From Saprospiraceae bacterium (GTDB lineage: Bacteria; Bacteroidota; Bacteroidia; Chitinophagales; Saprospiraceae), in contig JADKCC010000002.1 of NCBI GenBank assembly GCA_016714785.1, forward strand, positions 806,001 to 870,000: DNA of 64,000 bases, written 5' to 3'. The notes under the pieces were generated by a model, which was not told the DNA's origin, made no database searches, and was given only the letters and a program-made list of their open reading frames with translations. Shown here piece by piece: positions 19,482-29,267 of the stretch (positions are counted from its first letter, which is position 1; each line of letters begins with the position of its first letter). Made by a program: the position numbers and the translations under genes.

Positions 19482-20696
19482 ATGAAACTTATTTTTTCTA
19501 TTGCGGCAAGATATTTATTTGGTAAAAAATCTACCAATGCTATCAACATCATCACATGGATATCCATTATTGGTATGTCTATTGGTACTGCTGCACTGAT
19601 CTTGATACTTTCTGTTTTTAATGGCTTTGAAAGCCTCCTCACGGGTATGTTAAGTAATTTTAATCCAGATGTAAAAGTAACTCTAGCTGAAGGGAAATAC
19701 CTGTCCAAAGATAGTATCGATGTCAAAACCATTAATCAAATTGAAGGAATTGAACACTTGGCATTTACTCTAGAAGAAACATCTTTTTTTGTATATAAAG
19801 GTTCGCAAGAGGTTGGTACTATCAAAGGAGTGGATGATGATTTCATGAAAGTGACTGGTCTGGATACTTCTTTGATAACAGGTGGGGCACAATTTGGTAT
19901 AGAAACGGAATACGGTATATTTGGTTCGGGAATGAGTATGAAATTATCTATAAATCCATCGGATGGTTTCACACCCGTCACAGCATACATGCCATCAAGA
20001 GAGTCGAAAGGTCCATTGGCCAAGGATTTTAATGGGCTTTCATTTTATCCTTCTGGTACTTTTTCAGTTGGAAGTGATGTGGATCAGCAATTCGTTTTAG
20101 TAAATTACGATGCTGTAAATACATTGTTGAATCTGGAAGATCATTTTTCAGCCATAGAAATCAAATTAAAAAATGGGGCATCTGAAAAAAAAGTCCAACA
20201 GGCATTAACCACTTTTTTGGGTCCAAGATTTAAAGTGAGTAATAGATACCAACAAGATGAAGGTTTCTTAAAGATAATGAATATAGAAAAGTGGATAAGC
20301 TATATGATTGCTTGTTTAACACTACTTATCATTGCCTTTAATTTGGTGGGTTCATTGTGGATGATTGTATTGGAAAAGAAAAAAGATATTGCAATATTGA
20401 AGTCTATGGGTTTGACAAAAAATGGCATTCAAAAGATATTTTTAACTTTGGGATTATTGATTTCTTCCATTGGGCTGATAGTAGGCTTTATTTTAGGTAT
20501 ATTACTATATTGGTTACAAAAAGACTATGGTATCGTAAGCATTCCTGATGGTTTTATGATAGATGCCTATCCAATTGAGATGCGGGCAATGGATTTTATC
20601 ATCGTTTTTATTACAGTTGCTATAATTGGATACATAGCTTCTTTGTTGCCATCATATCGCGCAGGTAAGGTGAGTGCATTTGTGAGACAGGAGTAA
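19482..20696 (+). CDS. ABC transporter permease, LolC/LolE/FtsX type
   Basis: This inner-membrane protein of 404 residues has an N-terminal membrane helix (NAINIITWISIIGMSIGTAA), a large periplasmic domain, and three C-terminal helices (WISYMIACLTLLIIAFNLVG, then IGLIVGFILGILLYWL, FIIVFITVAIIGYIASLLPS). The cytoplasmic coupling segment LEKKKDIAILKSMGLTKNGI and the ending YRAGKVSAFVRQE are typical of the lipoprotein-releasing permease family. LolC/E work with the ATPase LolD to move lipoproteins to the outer membrane. No lolD is adjacent, as is usual in Bacteroidota. ATG at 19482 is chosen over an upstream ATG at 19467 because the latter falls within the -7 box. Confidence 0.85.
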   Translation: MKLIFSIAARYLFGKKSTNAINIITWISIIGMSIGTAALILILSVFNGFESLLTGMLSNFNPDVKVTLAEGKYLSKDSIDVKTINQIEGIEHLAFTLEETSFFVYKGSQEVGTIKGVDDDFMKVTGLDTSLITGGAQFGIETEYGIFGSGMSMKLSINPSDGFTPVTAYMPSRESKGPLAKDFNGLSFYPSGTFSVGSDVDQQFVLVNYDAVNTLLNLEDHFSAIEIKLKNGASEKKVQQALTTFLGPRFKVSNRYQQDEGFLKIMNIEKWISYMIACLTLLIIAFNLVGSLWMIVLEKKKDIAILKSMGLTKNGIQKIFLTLGLLISSIGLIVGFILGILLYWLQKDYGIVSIPDGFMIDAYPIEMRAMDFIIVFITVAIIGYIASLLPSYRAGKVSAFVRQE

Positions 20697-20851
20697 ATAG
20701 TTAAAAAGGGTAATATCCGAATAGTCTTAAGGAATACACTTCATCGTTAAAAATTATATTTATGTCCGATATTTAGAACCTATCAACGATATTTGGAACT
20801 AACGGGCACGTCATGTTGTTTTGTATTCGAATCAAAATAAAATTGTAAATC

Positions 20852-21406
20852 ATGTTAATAGCTTTAATTGTTTTAGTAGTACTGGGTTTGGTAGTAATGT
20901 CCATGTACAATAAGTTGGTCTCTCTAAAAAATCGTGTGCTCGAAGCTTGGAGTGGGATAGATGTTCAGCTCAAACGTAGGTATGATCTTATACCTAATCT
21001 GGTAAACACTGTAAAAGGATATGCAGCGCACGAAAGTGGAACTTTAGAAAAAGTAATCCAAGCTCGTAATCAAGCAATGAGTGCCAGTGGAAGTAAAGAT
21101 ATCAACGGTCAAGTACAAGCAGAAAACGCATTGGCTGGTACATTGAAATCACTTTTCGCATTGTCTGAAAACTACCCAGATCTTAAGGCGAATACCAGTT
21201 TTATCCAACTCCAGAGTTCATTGGGCGAAATTGAAGAACATCTTCAAAATGCACGTAGGTATTACAATGCTTTGGTGAGAGATAATAACACGGCAGTAGA
21301 GTCATTTCCCTCCAATTTGATCGCCAATAACTTTGGTTTCGGTAAATTTGACTTCTTTGAGATAGAAAATGATGCAGAAAGGGATAATCCAGTAGTACAG
21401 TTTTAA
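20852..21406 (+). CDS. lemA: LemA family protein
   Basis: This 184-residue membrane-anchored protein has one N-terminal helix (LIALIVLVVLGLVVMSMY). A LemA four-helix domain follows: LVSLKNRVLEAWSGIDVQLK, RRYDLIPNLVNTVKGYA, LFALSENYPDLKANTSFIQL, then EEHLQNARRYYNALVRDNN. Family members occur with DUF2207 and TPM-domain proteins in envelope-associated operons. Their molecular role is unclear. The neighbour downstream is a DUF2207 protein, but a terminator hairpin lies between them. Confidence 0.92.
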   Translation: MLIALIVLVVLGLVVMSMYNKLVSLKNRVLEAWSGIDVQLKRRYDLIPNLVNTVKGYAAHESGTLEKVIQARNQAMSASGSKDINGQVQAENALAGTLKSLFALSENYPDLKANTSFIQLQSSLGEIEEHLQNARRYYNALVRDNNTAVESFPSNLIANNFGFGKFDFFEIENDAERDNPVVQF

Positions 21407-21425
21407 TTTTTTTCAGCAAGAAAAA

Positions 21426-21467
21426 CAAAAGTAGCCGATGATTCATCTTTGACATCGGCACTTTTTT
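21426..21467 (+). terminator. Intrinsic terminator after lemA
   Basis: The sequence aaaagtagccgatg, a loop, then catcggcactttttt pairs over GCCGATG/CATCGGC plus the outer AAAAGT/ACTTTT, with T6 after the stem. It separates lemA from the DUF2207 gene and argues against a coding start at 21449, which would lie inside it. Confidence 0.7.
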
Positions 21468-21505
21468 ACAAAACCTTATTCTCCCCATTGATTAAATCAA
21501 AGTAT

Positions 21506-23197
21506 ATGCATCTACTCAAAAATGCGCTTGTATTTATATTACTAGTATTTGCTCTTTCTGTCAAAGCCGAGTATTTTGTCATTACTGATTATAAGGTTGA
21601 TATGAAGGTATGGGGAAGTCAAGGTGTCATAGAAGTGCATGAAACTATCACTGTCGATTTTAATCAACCTCGTAGGGGTATATTTAGGGCGATACCTTAT
21701 AAATACATCATTGACGGTAAAGAAGTAGAAATAAAAATCTATGATGCAGAAGTTGATGGGCGCAAGTACACTACTTATCATGAAGGAATTAATTATTTCA
21801 TAAAGATAGGAAGTAAGAATGTCTATGTTGATGGCGTACAAACTTACAAAATATCTTATAAAGTCAAAAAAGCGTTTATATTTGGAGAAGATCACACTGA
21901 GTTTTATTGGAACATATTGGGCAATGATTGGCCTGTAGAGATTAATAAAGTTGATTTCTCGGTGCAATTGGACAAAGCTATGCCCATGGCTAAAGACGAC
22001 TATTATATTTATACAGGTGTGAGAGGCGATACAAGCAAAGATGCAACGATCAGTTATTATATAGACAAATTTCAAGGCTCATCCACTCGTTCTTTTGCAC
22101 CTCATGAGGGTTTGACAATGGCTATAAACCTCCCAGTAGATTATATAAAAAAGCCAGGAAAATGGGAAATATTATGGGAGAAGTATGGTTTAGCAAGTAT
22201 TGGTGGAATACTCTTTTTATTTATTTCAGCCTTTTTTTATAGGACTTGGTCCAAATATGGTAAAGATTACCCTATAGTACGCATGGTACAATATGCGCCA
22301 CCCAAAGAGCTTAACCCTGCAGAAGCGGGTGTACTTATAGATGAGAAAGCTGACAATGTGGACATTCTTGCTTTATTACCTTATTGGGCGCATAATGGAC
22401 ACATCACAATCAAACGAATCCCCAAAAACTTCGGAAAAGATGATCATGAGTTAACAATGGTTAAAGCATTGCCGCTTGATGCGGGACCTTATGAAACTAT
22501 AGTATTTGATGGTTTATTTTCAGATGGAAATAAAGTAATGATTTCTGATTTAGAAAATTCATTTTATGAATATTTGCAATCCGCCAAGACTTCTTTAAAA
22601 ACACATCTCAACAATATGGGTGTATATTATCCTGTATCTATCAAGATGCAAATATATTCTATGATAGCATCTGTAGTACTTGCTTTCTTAGCTGTACTAT
22701 TGGGCATAGTTTTTGAGTCAATTGCATTGGGTGCAGCAATTGGTTTGAGTAGTTTGATCGGTTTTGTTTTTGCCAATTACATGTTAAAGAAAAACGAACG
22801 TGGTGTACATCTATACCAGCAAGTATTAGGTTTTAAAATGTTTGTCAAAGCAGCTGAAAAAGATAAAATCGAATGGTTGCTCAAAGAAGATCCCGACTAT
22901 TTTGAAAAAACATTACCTTATGCTATGATATTTGGATATGCGAAGCAATGGAGCAAAAAGTTTGACGGTTTATTGTTAGAGCCACCTAAATGGTATGTTG
23001 GTCCTACAGGTATGTATTATCATGGAAATAGTTTTTCGCCTTCTGAATTTGGGGCAAGTTTTGACAATAGTATTCACGAGATCCAAAATGTATTTACTAG
23101 TGTTCCTGCATCTTCTGGCGGCGGCGGCGGCGGATTCAGCGGTGGTGGCGGAAGTTCAGGTGGCGGATTTGGTGGCGGTGGTGGCGGCAGTTGGTAG
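21506..23197 (+). CDS. DUF2207 domain membrane protein with Gly-rich C-terminus
   Basis: This 563-residue protein begins with a signal peptide (HLLKNALVFILLVFALSVKA). The DUF2207 ectodomain follows (YFVITDYKVDMKVWGSQGVI to RRGIFRAIPYKY and EFYWNILGNDWPVEINKVDF). Further on are a helix at ILFLFISAFFYRTW, a cytosolic stretch (PAEAGVLIDEKADNVDILAL), two further helices (ASVVLAFLAVLLGIV and LGAAIGLSSLIGFVFANYML), and a tail of glycine/serine runs ending GSW. It commonly pairs with LemA. A role in envelope maintenance is likely but unproven. ATG at 21506 gives the clean signal peptide. Confidence 0.88.
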   Translation: MHLLKNALVFILLVFALSVKAEYFVITDYKVDMKVWGSQGVIEVHETITVDFNQPRRGIFRAIPYKYIIDGKEVEIKIYDAEVDGRKYTTYHEGINYFIKIGSKNVYVDGVQTYKISYKVKKAFIFGEDHTEFYWNILGNDWPVEINKVDFSVQLDKAMPMAKDDYYIYTGVRGDTSKDATISYYIDKFQGSSTRSFAPHEGLTMAINLPVDYIKKPGKWEILWEKYGLASIGGILFLFISAFFYRTWSKYGKDYPIVRMVQYAPPKELNPAEAGVLIDEKADNVDILALLPYWAHNGHITIKRIPKNFGKDDHELTMVKALPLDAGPYETIVFDGLFSDGNKVMISDLENSFYEYLQSAKTSLKTHLNNMGVYYPVSIKMQIYSMIASVVLAFLAVLLGIVFESIALGAAIGLSSLIGFVFANYMLKKNERGVHLYQQVLGFKMFVKAAEKDKIEWLLKEDPDYFEKTLPYAMIFGYAKQWSKKFDGLLLEPPKWYVGPTGMYYHGNSFSPSEFGASFDNSIHEIQNVFTSVPASSGGGGGGFSGGGGSSGGGFGGGGGGSW

Positions 23198-23255
23198 TTG
23201 AATCTAATTTATATAAAATAAACTTATAGCTTTAACGTTTTAACATTAAAACAAC

Positions 23256-23660
23256 ATGTTAAAGCAAATTATTTTTGTTAGTATTATTGTAAATATGATA
23301 TCTTGTCACTTTTCAAACATAGATTGTGAAACTGGGCCACCATCATTAAGTGTTCGGTTATTGACAAGTGATGGTTCTGATCCTATAGCATTGCAAAGTG
23401 TGGTTCTTGAAGATATTCAATTCAAAAATTTATCTAATTCCACACCTGCTTTTTCAACCTATTTTAGTGGCATTGTAGGATTTTCATTAAGTAGTATTTC
23501 TGCTTCTTATGAGCTTTCGATAAAAAATATACCAATAGATACCTTTGATATCAAAATTGCTGAGTCAAAAGGCGAATGTTGCACCACATTTACGATAAAT
23601 AGACTTAATAACGATGGTAGTCCAATTACTTTTATACCTTTTATTACAGTAAATATATAA
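23256..23660 (+). CDS. Small predicted lipoprotein
   Basis: This 134-residue protein begins LKQIIFVSIIVNMISCHFSN, a lipoprotein signal with Cys at residue 17. The remainder looks like a single beta-sandwich: SLSVRLLTSDGSDPIALQSV, YELSIKNIPIDTFDIKIAES, then CCTTFTINRL. There is a CC pair plus another Cys after the lipobox. No family was recognised. It ends 24 bp from the convergent phosphomutase gene. Confidence 0.7.
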   Translation: MLKQIIFVSIIVNMISCHFSNIDCETGPPSLSVRLLTSDGSDPIALQSVVLEDIQFKNLSNSTPAFSTYFSGIVGFSLSSISASYELSIKNIPIDTFDIKIAESKGECCTTFTINRLNNDGSPITFIPFITVNI

Positions 23661-23683
23661 TATCGTGGTTGATAAAGATAATC

Positions 23684-25426
23684 TCAAATACCCAAATCTT
23701 TCAACATATTCATAAGTTTGGTATCTAAGGCTCGCTCTACTTCCTTAAATTCTGATTTGTTTGCTAAAGGCGATTTAACACTACAATAAAATTTAATTTT
23801 TGGCTCTGTACCAGATGGTCTTGCTGAGATGATGCTGCCATCCTCGGTAAAAAATTGAAGTACATTGGAAGATGGTAGGTCAATTGCTTCTGTCTTGCCC
23901 GTTATCATATCTTTAGAAATCCTATTTTTATAATCCTTGAGCATCACTACTTTAGTGCCACCTAATACAATAGGCGTATTATTCCGATAATTGTCCATCA
24001 TTAATTTGATTTCATCGGCTCCAGCTTTCCCTTTTTTGGTGATAGAAACGAGTTTTTCTTTATAGAAACCAAATTCTACATACAAATCAATAAGTACATC
24101 ATATAAACTACGACCTTGGTCTTTGTAAAATGCGGCTAATTCAGCAAACATACAACAAGCCACAACAGCATCTTTATCTCTCGCATGTTCGCCGACAAGA
24201 TATCCATAGCTTTCCTCTCCACCAACTATAAAAGTTTTTTTGCCCTCACGTTGCGTCATGATCTCACCGATGTATTTGAAACCCGTAAGTACATTGAGAC
24301 ATTCTACATTTTTTGATGCAGCCATCTTATCTATCATGTATGAAGTCACTATGGTTTTTACGACATATTCTCGACCTGTAAGTTTTCCAGCTTTTTCCCA
24401 TGCAGTAAGCATATAATTTACTAGGAGACACAATGCTTGATTTCCGTTTAAGAGCATAAACTCGTTATTATCATTTTTGATCGCTAATCCTACTCTATCA
24501 GCATCAGGGTCAGTGGCCATGACTATATCGGCATCTACTTCTTTGGCTTTGGCAAGGGCAAGAGTAAGTGCTTCTGCTTCTTCCGGATTAGGGTAAATCA
24601 CAGTTGGGAAATTACCATCAACGATCATTTGCTCTTCTACTAAGATTACATTTTCAAAACCAAATTTTTTTAAAGCTGGCGGTACTGAAACACCACCAGT
24701 ACCGTGGATTGGTGAAAATACGATCTTCAAGTCACTTTGTCGTTTTATAGCATCTTTAGAAATGGACAATTTTGCAAGATCATTGAGGTAATCTTCGTCC
24801 ATTTCTGTACCAATATATTCTATATTGGAAGTGATTCCTTCAAATTTTATTTCCGAAATATTGGTAATTTTGGCTACTTCATTCATGACCGCTTCATCAT
24901 GTGGTGCCACGAATTGTCCGCCATCTGAACCATAAGCTTTGTATCCATTGTATTCTTTAGGATTGTGAGATGCGGTGAGCATGACACCACTTTTACAATC
25001 AAGTGTTCTTATGGCATAAGACAATTCAGGTGTAGGTCTCAACCCATCAAAAAAATATACATAGATACCATTGGCTGAAAACACATCCGCTACAATTTTA
25101 GCAAAGGTGGATGAATTATTTCTGTTATCATGTGCTATGACCACCTTTATGTGCTGATTAGGATAAAGATTTTTTAGATAATTGCTCAGCCCTTGGGTTG
25201 CGGCACCGAGTGTATATTTATTAACTCTATTGGAACCTGCACCCATGATGCCTCTAAGGCCACCTGTACCAAACTCCAAGTCTCGATAAAATGCGTCAGT
25301 GAGTTCAGTCGCATTGGCATCCGTAATTAACTGAAGAATTTCAGCTTTCGTTTTTTCATCATAATTTCCGGTCAGCCAGCTATTTATGATATTTGAGATG
25401 TTATTGTCAAGATTTAGATTTTGCAT
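23684..25426 (-). CDS. Phosphoglucomutase/phosphomannomutase-type phospho-sugar mutase
   Basis: This 580-residue alpha-D-phosphohexomutase has all four signature loops: phosphoserine loop SGVMLTASHNPKEYNGYKAY (the Ser is phosphorylated), metal loop VMATDPDADRVGLAI, sugar-binding loop IVGGEESYGYLVGEHA, and phosphate-binding loop SARPSGTEPKIKFY. The N-terminus includes FGTGGLRGIMGAGSNRVNKY. It interconverts hexose 1- and 6-phosphates for polysaccharide or nucleotide-sugar supply. Length and FGTGGLRG place it with the long PGM/PMM2-like mutases of Bacteroidota. It stands alone, convergent with the small lipoprotein. Confidence 0.93.
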   Translation of the reverse strand: MQNLNLDNNISNIINSWLTGNYDEKTKAEILQLITDANATELTDAFYRDLEFGTGGLRGIMGAGSNRVNKYTLGAATQGLSNYLKNLYPNQHIKVVIAHDNRNNSSTFAKIVADVFSANGIYVYFFDGLRPTPELSYAIRTLDCKSGVMLTASHNPKEYNGYKAYGSDGGQFVAPHDEAVMNEVAKITNISEIKFEGITSNIEYIGTEMDEDYLNDLAKLSISKDAIKRQSDLKIVFSPIHGTGGVSVPPALKKFGFENVILVEEQMIVDGNFPTVIYPNPEEAEALTLALAKAKEVDADIVMATDPDADRVGLAIKNDNNEFMLLNGNQALCLLVNYMLTAWEKAGKLTGREYVVKTIVTSYMIDKMAASKNVECLNVLTGFKYIGEIMTQREGKKTFIVGGEESYGYLVGEHARDKDAVVACCMFAELAAFYKDQGRSLYDVLIDLYVEFGFYKEKLVSITKKGKAGADEIKLMMDNYRNNTPIVLGGTKVVMLKDYKNRISKDMITGKTEAIDLPSSNVLQFFTEDGSIISARPSGTEPKIKFYCSVKSPLANKSEFKEVERALDTKLMNMLKDLGI

Positions 25427-25740
25427 AAGATATGATTAAAATTTTCTAAATTTACACTTAAAGGTAATTCAATTATTGGTTGGATGGCAAATTTAATTAT
25501 TTTAAAAAAGAATGGCTATAGTTTTTGGTTTTTATTTGATAATAAATGTTTTTGTGGCCATATTCTTATATTTTATTACTTTTGTTATATCGCATTGAAT
25601 TTTGCAATCTTATTGATTTTAGGATTTATAGAATATTGATGGAAGTGAGAGGATTTTAAAGTATTAGCTTCATTTGCTTTTTAACATTTTTACTTTAGTG
25701 ATTGCGGATTTTTGATTTAAGAATATTAATTTTAATAAAA
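25427..25740. other. Intergenic region with a reverse-strand promoter candidate
   Basis: This AT-rich divergent spacer lies between the phospho-sugar mutase (-) and the acetyltransferase (+). On the reverse strand TAAATTTG at 25488-25495 fits the -7 box about 60 bases before the mutase start. No matching -33 box was seen. Nothing else recognised. Confidence 0.4.
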
Positions 25741-26199
25741 ATGCAAATAACAATCAGAAAAGCCCAATTAGGTGATTTGAGGGATATATACAATTTGGTG
25801 TATGAATTAGCCGTATTCGAAAAAGAACCGAACGCCATGACTACTTCTGTGGCAGAATATGAGCAGGCTTTCTCCGAAAAACTTATCGATTCATTTGTAG
25901 CTGAATTGGATGGGAAAATTATTGGGATTGCTTTATACTATATGACCTTTTCTACCTGGAAAGGAAAGTGTCTATATCTCGAAGATTTTTACGTACAGCC
26001 AACCTTTAGAAAAGATGGAGTAGGGCAGTGTCTTTTTGATGCATTCTTAGCTGAAGCAAAAGCTTTAGGTGCAGCCCAAACCAAGTGGCAGGTGTTAGAT
26101 TGGAATGAAATTGGACTTAATTTTTATAAAAAGAATAATGCCACCATCGAAAAGAACTGGTGGAATGGCAAGATTGTTTTGGATCAAGATAATCAATAA
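25741..26199 (+). CDS. GNAT acetyltransferase, diamine N-acetyltransferase-like
   Basis: This 152-residue single-domain protein starts QITIRKAQLGDLRDIYNLVY. It contains AELDGKIIGIALYYMTFSTW then KGKCLYLEDFYVQPTFRKDG. The acetyl-CoA loop is RKDGVGQCLF, and the tail is KWQVLDWNEIGLNFYKKNNA. The FSTWKGKxLYLEDxYV and LDWNExxxxFYKxxxA blocks are those of the spermidine/spermine and thialysine acetyltransferase group, so a polyamine-type substrate is plausible. ATG at 25741 is chosen over a TTG 39 bases earlier. Confidence 0.85.
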   Translation: MQITIRKAQLGDLRDIYNLVYELAVFEKEPNAMTTSVAEYEQAFSEKLIDSFVAELDGKIIGIALYYMTFSTWKGKCLYLEDFYVQPTFRKDGVGQCLFDAFLAEAKALGAAQTKWQVLDWNEIGLNFYKKNNATIEKNWWNGKIVLDQDNQ

Positions 26200-26202
26200 A
26201 TA

Positions 26203-29200
26203 TCAATCTTCAATTGGCTTTTGATGGCTAGACATATAGGTGTATAATGCAGGAATGACGAATAATGTCAGTAGCAATGAAAACATCAAACCACCTATAA
26301 TAGCTATACCCATGCTGACTCTAGATACAGAAGCGGCACCTAGTGCCAATGCTATAGGTAAAGCACCTAATGCAGTTGCTAAACTTGTCATAAGAATAGG
26401 TCTTAAACGAGAAACAGCTGCATCTTTGACGGCATCTATGGTTTTAAGGCCTTCTTCTTTTCGCTGATTGGCAAATTCTACTATGAGGATTCCATTTTTA
26501 GTGACAATACCTACCAAAACAATGATGCCAATCTGGCTGAATATATTGAGCGTAGAGTCAGTGTACCACAAAGCCAAAATTGCACCTGCCAAAGCCAATG
26601 GTACAGTCAACATGATAATCAAAGGATCAGTAAAACTTTCAAATTGAGCAGCAAGAATAAGATACACCAGTAAAAGAGCTAAAATAAATGCAAATAATAG
26701 CGTAGAAGAACTCTCAGCAAACTCTTTGGAAGGGCCTGATAAGTCCGTAGAATAATTATCGTCCAGTACTTCAGTTGCAATGGAGCGCATAGCATCTATA
26801 CCTTGACCTAATGATATACCGGGCGAAGTTCCTGCTGAAATGGTCGCTGATACATACCTGTTGAAGCGAAAGAGTTGAGGAGGGTTGCTTTGTTCATCCA
26901 TGGTGATAAGATTATCCAGCTGAATCATTTCGCCTTTATTGCTACGTACATAAATGCCTTTTAGATCGGAAGGTTCGTTACGATTTTCAAGATTGGCCAT
27001 ACCTATGACCTGATATTGTTTTCCATTTTTAATAAAAAATCCTAATCGTTGTTCAGCAAAATAAAGTTGGAGTGTTTGAGCTATATCCATTACTGACACG
27101 CCCAAAGTTTGGGCCCTATTCCTATCAATATCTATTTTTAATTCAGGTTTATTAAATTTTAGGTTTATGTCCACTGCTTGAAACTGTTCACTCGCACGTG
27201 CTTTTTCCAAAAATGGAGGGATGACTTTTTTTAGCATGTCAAAATTAGGTGCCATTATTACAAACTGAACGGGTAGTCCACCTCGTCTATCTCCGATAGT
27301 TTGTTCTTGATTGACAAAAACACGGGCTTCAGTATATTTTTTTATTGTTTGGGTTAATTCGTCAGCAATTTGCATTTGGGACTTAGTTCTTTCGCTTGCA
27401 TCTGACAATGATATTCTGACGAATCCAGTATTGGATGCTTGTGATGCTCCAAATCCCGGAGCTGTAACTGAAAGTATCGACTCTTTTTCTGGAATTTGCT
27501 CTACATCCTCTATCACTTTTGTAAGAAAATTATTCATAAATTCAAAAGATGTACCCTCTGGTGCTGTAGCATTGACGCTCAATCTTCCTTTATCTTCCAT
27601 AGGAGCAAGTTCTGATGGTAATTTACTACCCAACTGATAGATCATCCAAGATGAGATCAACATAATGAGGACTGCAATCCATCTTACTTTAAAAAAGTAA
27701 GTAAGACCAGTGCTATACCAATTTGCCATACCAACAAAAAAGCCTTCAGTCCATTTGTAAAAACCTCTCTCGTGGTCGCCAGTTCTTAGTAAACGAGAAC
27801 TCATCATAGGCGTAAGTGTCAACGATACAAAAGCGGAGACTAATACAGCTCCAGCCACTACCACGCCAAACTCTCTGAATAATCTACCCGTCAATCCTTG
27901 TAAAAACATGATGGGTAAAAAGACCGCTACTAGGGTGACAGTAGTAGAGACGATGGCAAAAAATATTTCTTCAGATCCTTTGAAGGCTGCTTCCCTTGGA
28001 GACATACCTTGTTCTATCTTCTGATAGATGTTTTCAAGTACTACTATGGCATCATCTACCACTAATCCTGTTGCTAATACGATACCTAATAATGTAAGGA
28101 TATTGATAGAGAAACCAGCTAAGTACATGATAAAAAAGGCACTTATCAATGAGATAGGGATAGCCACAACAGGAATAAGAGTAGATCGCCAATTGCGTAA
28201 GAAGAGAAAAATAACTAAGACAACCAAGCCAAAAGCTATCAAAATTGTTTCTTCAACTTCTAAAATAGCAGTTTTAATACCTTTTGTAGTGTCTAATGCC
28301 AATCCAAGTTTCAAGTCAGAAGGCAACTCTTTCTTGATCGTTTCTAATCTTTTAAAAAATTCATCTGCAATGGCTACATAATTAGCTCCTGGTTGAGGCG
28401 TTACTGCAATGCCTATCATTGGAATAGCGCCATTTCCTCGGAGCAAGGACCTTTCATTCTCAGGTCTCATCTCAGCTGTACCGACATCCTTAAATCTTAT
28501 AATAGATCCATTACTCTCTTTGATTATCAGATTATTAAACTCTTCAACAGTTTCTATCCTTCCAACTGTTCTAATCGTAAGTTCTGTGTTTGTCCCTTCT
28601 ATACGACCAGAAGGTAGCTCTACATTTGCATTTGTTAGCGCATTTCGTACATCAATTGGCGTTATACCTTGGGCTGACATTCGAGCTGGGTCCATAATAA
28701 GCTTCATGCTATACCTTTTTTCTCCCCAAATATTTACACCACTAACACCAGGTATGGTTTGAAATCTTTCTTTAAATACATTATTTCCTATTTCGGACAA
28801 TTCCAGTAAAGTTCTTTGTTCGCTTTGAACAGTAAGAGATAAAATAGGCTGTGCATTGGCATCTGACTTACTTACAATTGGTGGGTTTGCGTCGGGTGGG
28901 AGATTGCGTTGTGCTCTTGAAACACGATCTCTGACATCATTGGCTGCTGTTTCCAGATCTACTTCTAAGTCAAATTCGACAGTAATAGTACTTCGTCCAT
29001 CACTTGATGTAGATGTAATCGCTTTTATACCATCGATTCCATTAACTGATTCTTCAAGGGGCTCTGTAATCTGTGAGATAATAACATCAGAATTGGCACC
29101 TGTATAAGTTGTACTTACTGTAATCACAGGAGGATCGACACTTGGATAATCGCGAACACCAAGGTAGAAAAATCCAATAATACCAAAAAGTACTATTACC

Positions 29201-29256
29201 ACAGACATGACAGTCGCTAATACTGGCCTTTTTATACTTATTTCTGATAAACTCAT
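26203..29256 (-). CDS. RND efflux transporter, AcrB/HAE1-type
   Basis: This 1017-residue inner-membrane proton-driven pump has twelve helices and two large periplasmic loops. The N-terminus is SLSEISIKRPVLATVMSVVI. TM4 carries the proton-relay pair in GIVLATGLVVDDAIVVLENI, and TM10 carries its Lys partner in IGIIVLVGIVTKNGILIVEF. NVELPSGRIEG and VSRAQRNLPPDANPPIVSKS are typical of the porter domain. It assembles with the adaptor encoded just upstream and a TolC-type outer-membrane channel encoded elsewhere. Substrates cannot be deduced. It starts 12 bp after the adaptor gene. Confidence 0.93.
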   Translation of the reverse strand: MSLSEISIKRPVLATVMSVVIVLFGIIGFFYLGVRDYPSVDPPVITVSTTYTGANSDVIISQITEPLEESVNGIDGIKAITSTSSDGRSTITVEFDLEVDLETAANDVRDRVSRAQRNLPPDANPPIVSKSDANAQPILSLTVQSEQRTLLELSEIGNNVFKERFQTIPGVSGVNIWGEKRYSMKLIMDPARMSAQGITPIDVRNALTNANVELPSGRIEGTNTELTIRTVGRIETVEEFNNLIIKESNGSIIRFKDVGTAEMRPENERSLLRGNGAIPMIGIAVTPQPGANYVAIADEFFKRLETIKKELPSDLKLGLALDTTKGIKTAILEVEETILIAFGLVVLVIFLFLRNWRSTLIPVVAIPISLISAFFIMYLAGFSINILTLLGIVLATGLVVDDAIVVLENIYQKIEQGMSPREAAFKGSEEIFFAIVSTTVTLVAVFLPIMFLQGLTGRLFREFGVVVAGAVLVSAFVSLTLTPMMSSRLLRTGDHERGFYKWTEGFFVGMANWYSTGLTYFFKVRWIAVLIMLISSWMIYQLGSKLPSELAPMEDKGRLSVNATAPEGTSFEFMNNFLTKVIEDVEQIPEKESILSVTAPGFGASQASNTGFVRISLSDASERTKSQMQIADELTQTIKKYTEARVFVNQEQTIGDRRGGLPVQFVIMAPNFDMLKKVIPPFLEKARASEQFQAVDINLKFNKPELKIDIDRNRAQTLGVSVMDIAQTLQLYFAEQRLGFFIKNGKQYQVIGMANLENRNEPSDLKGIYVRSNKGEMIQLDNLITMDEQSNPPQLFRFNRYVSATISAGTSPGISLGQGIDAMRSIATEVLDDNYSTDLSGPSKEFAESSSTLLFAFILALLLVYLILAAQFESFTDPLIIMLTVPLALAGAILALWYTDSTLNIFSQIGIIVLVGIVTKNGILIVEFANQRKEEGLKTIDAVKDAAVSRLRPILMTSLATALGALPIALALGAASVSRVSMGIAIIGGLMFSLLLTLFVIPALYTYMSSHQKPIED

Positions 29257-29267
29257 AGTATTATATA

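Noticed and set aside
21449..21505. Upstream start for the DUF2207 protein
   Set aside because: It lies inside the lemA terminator hairpin and would bury the signal peptide.
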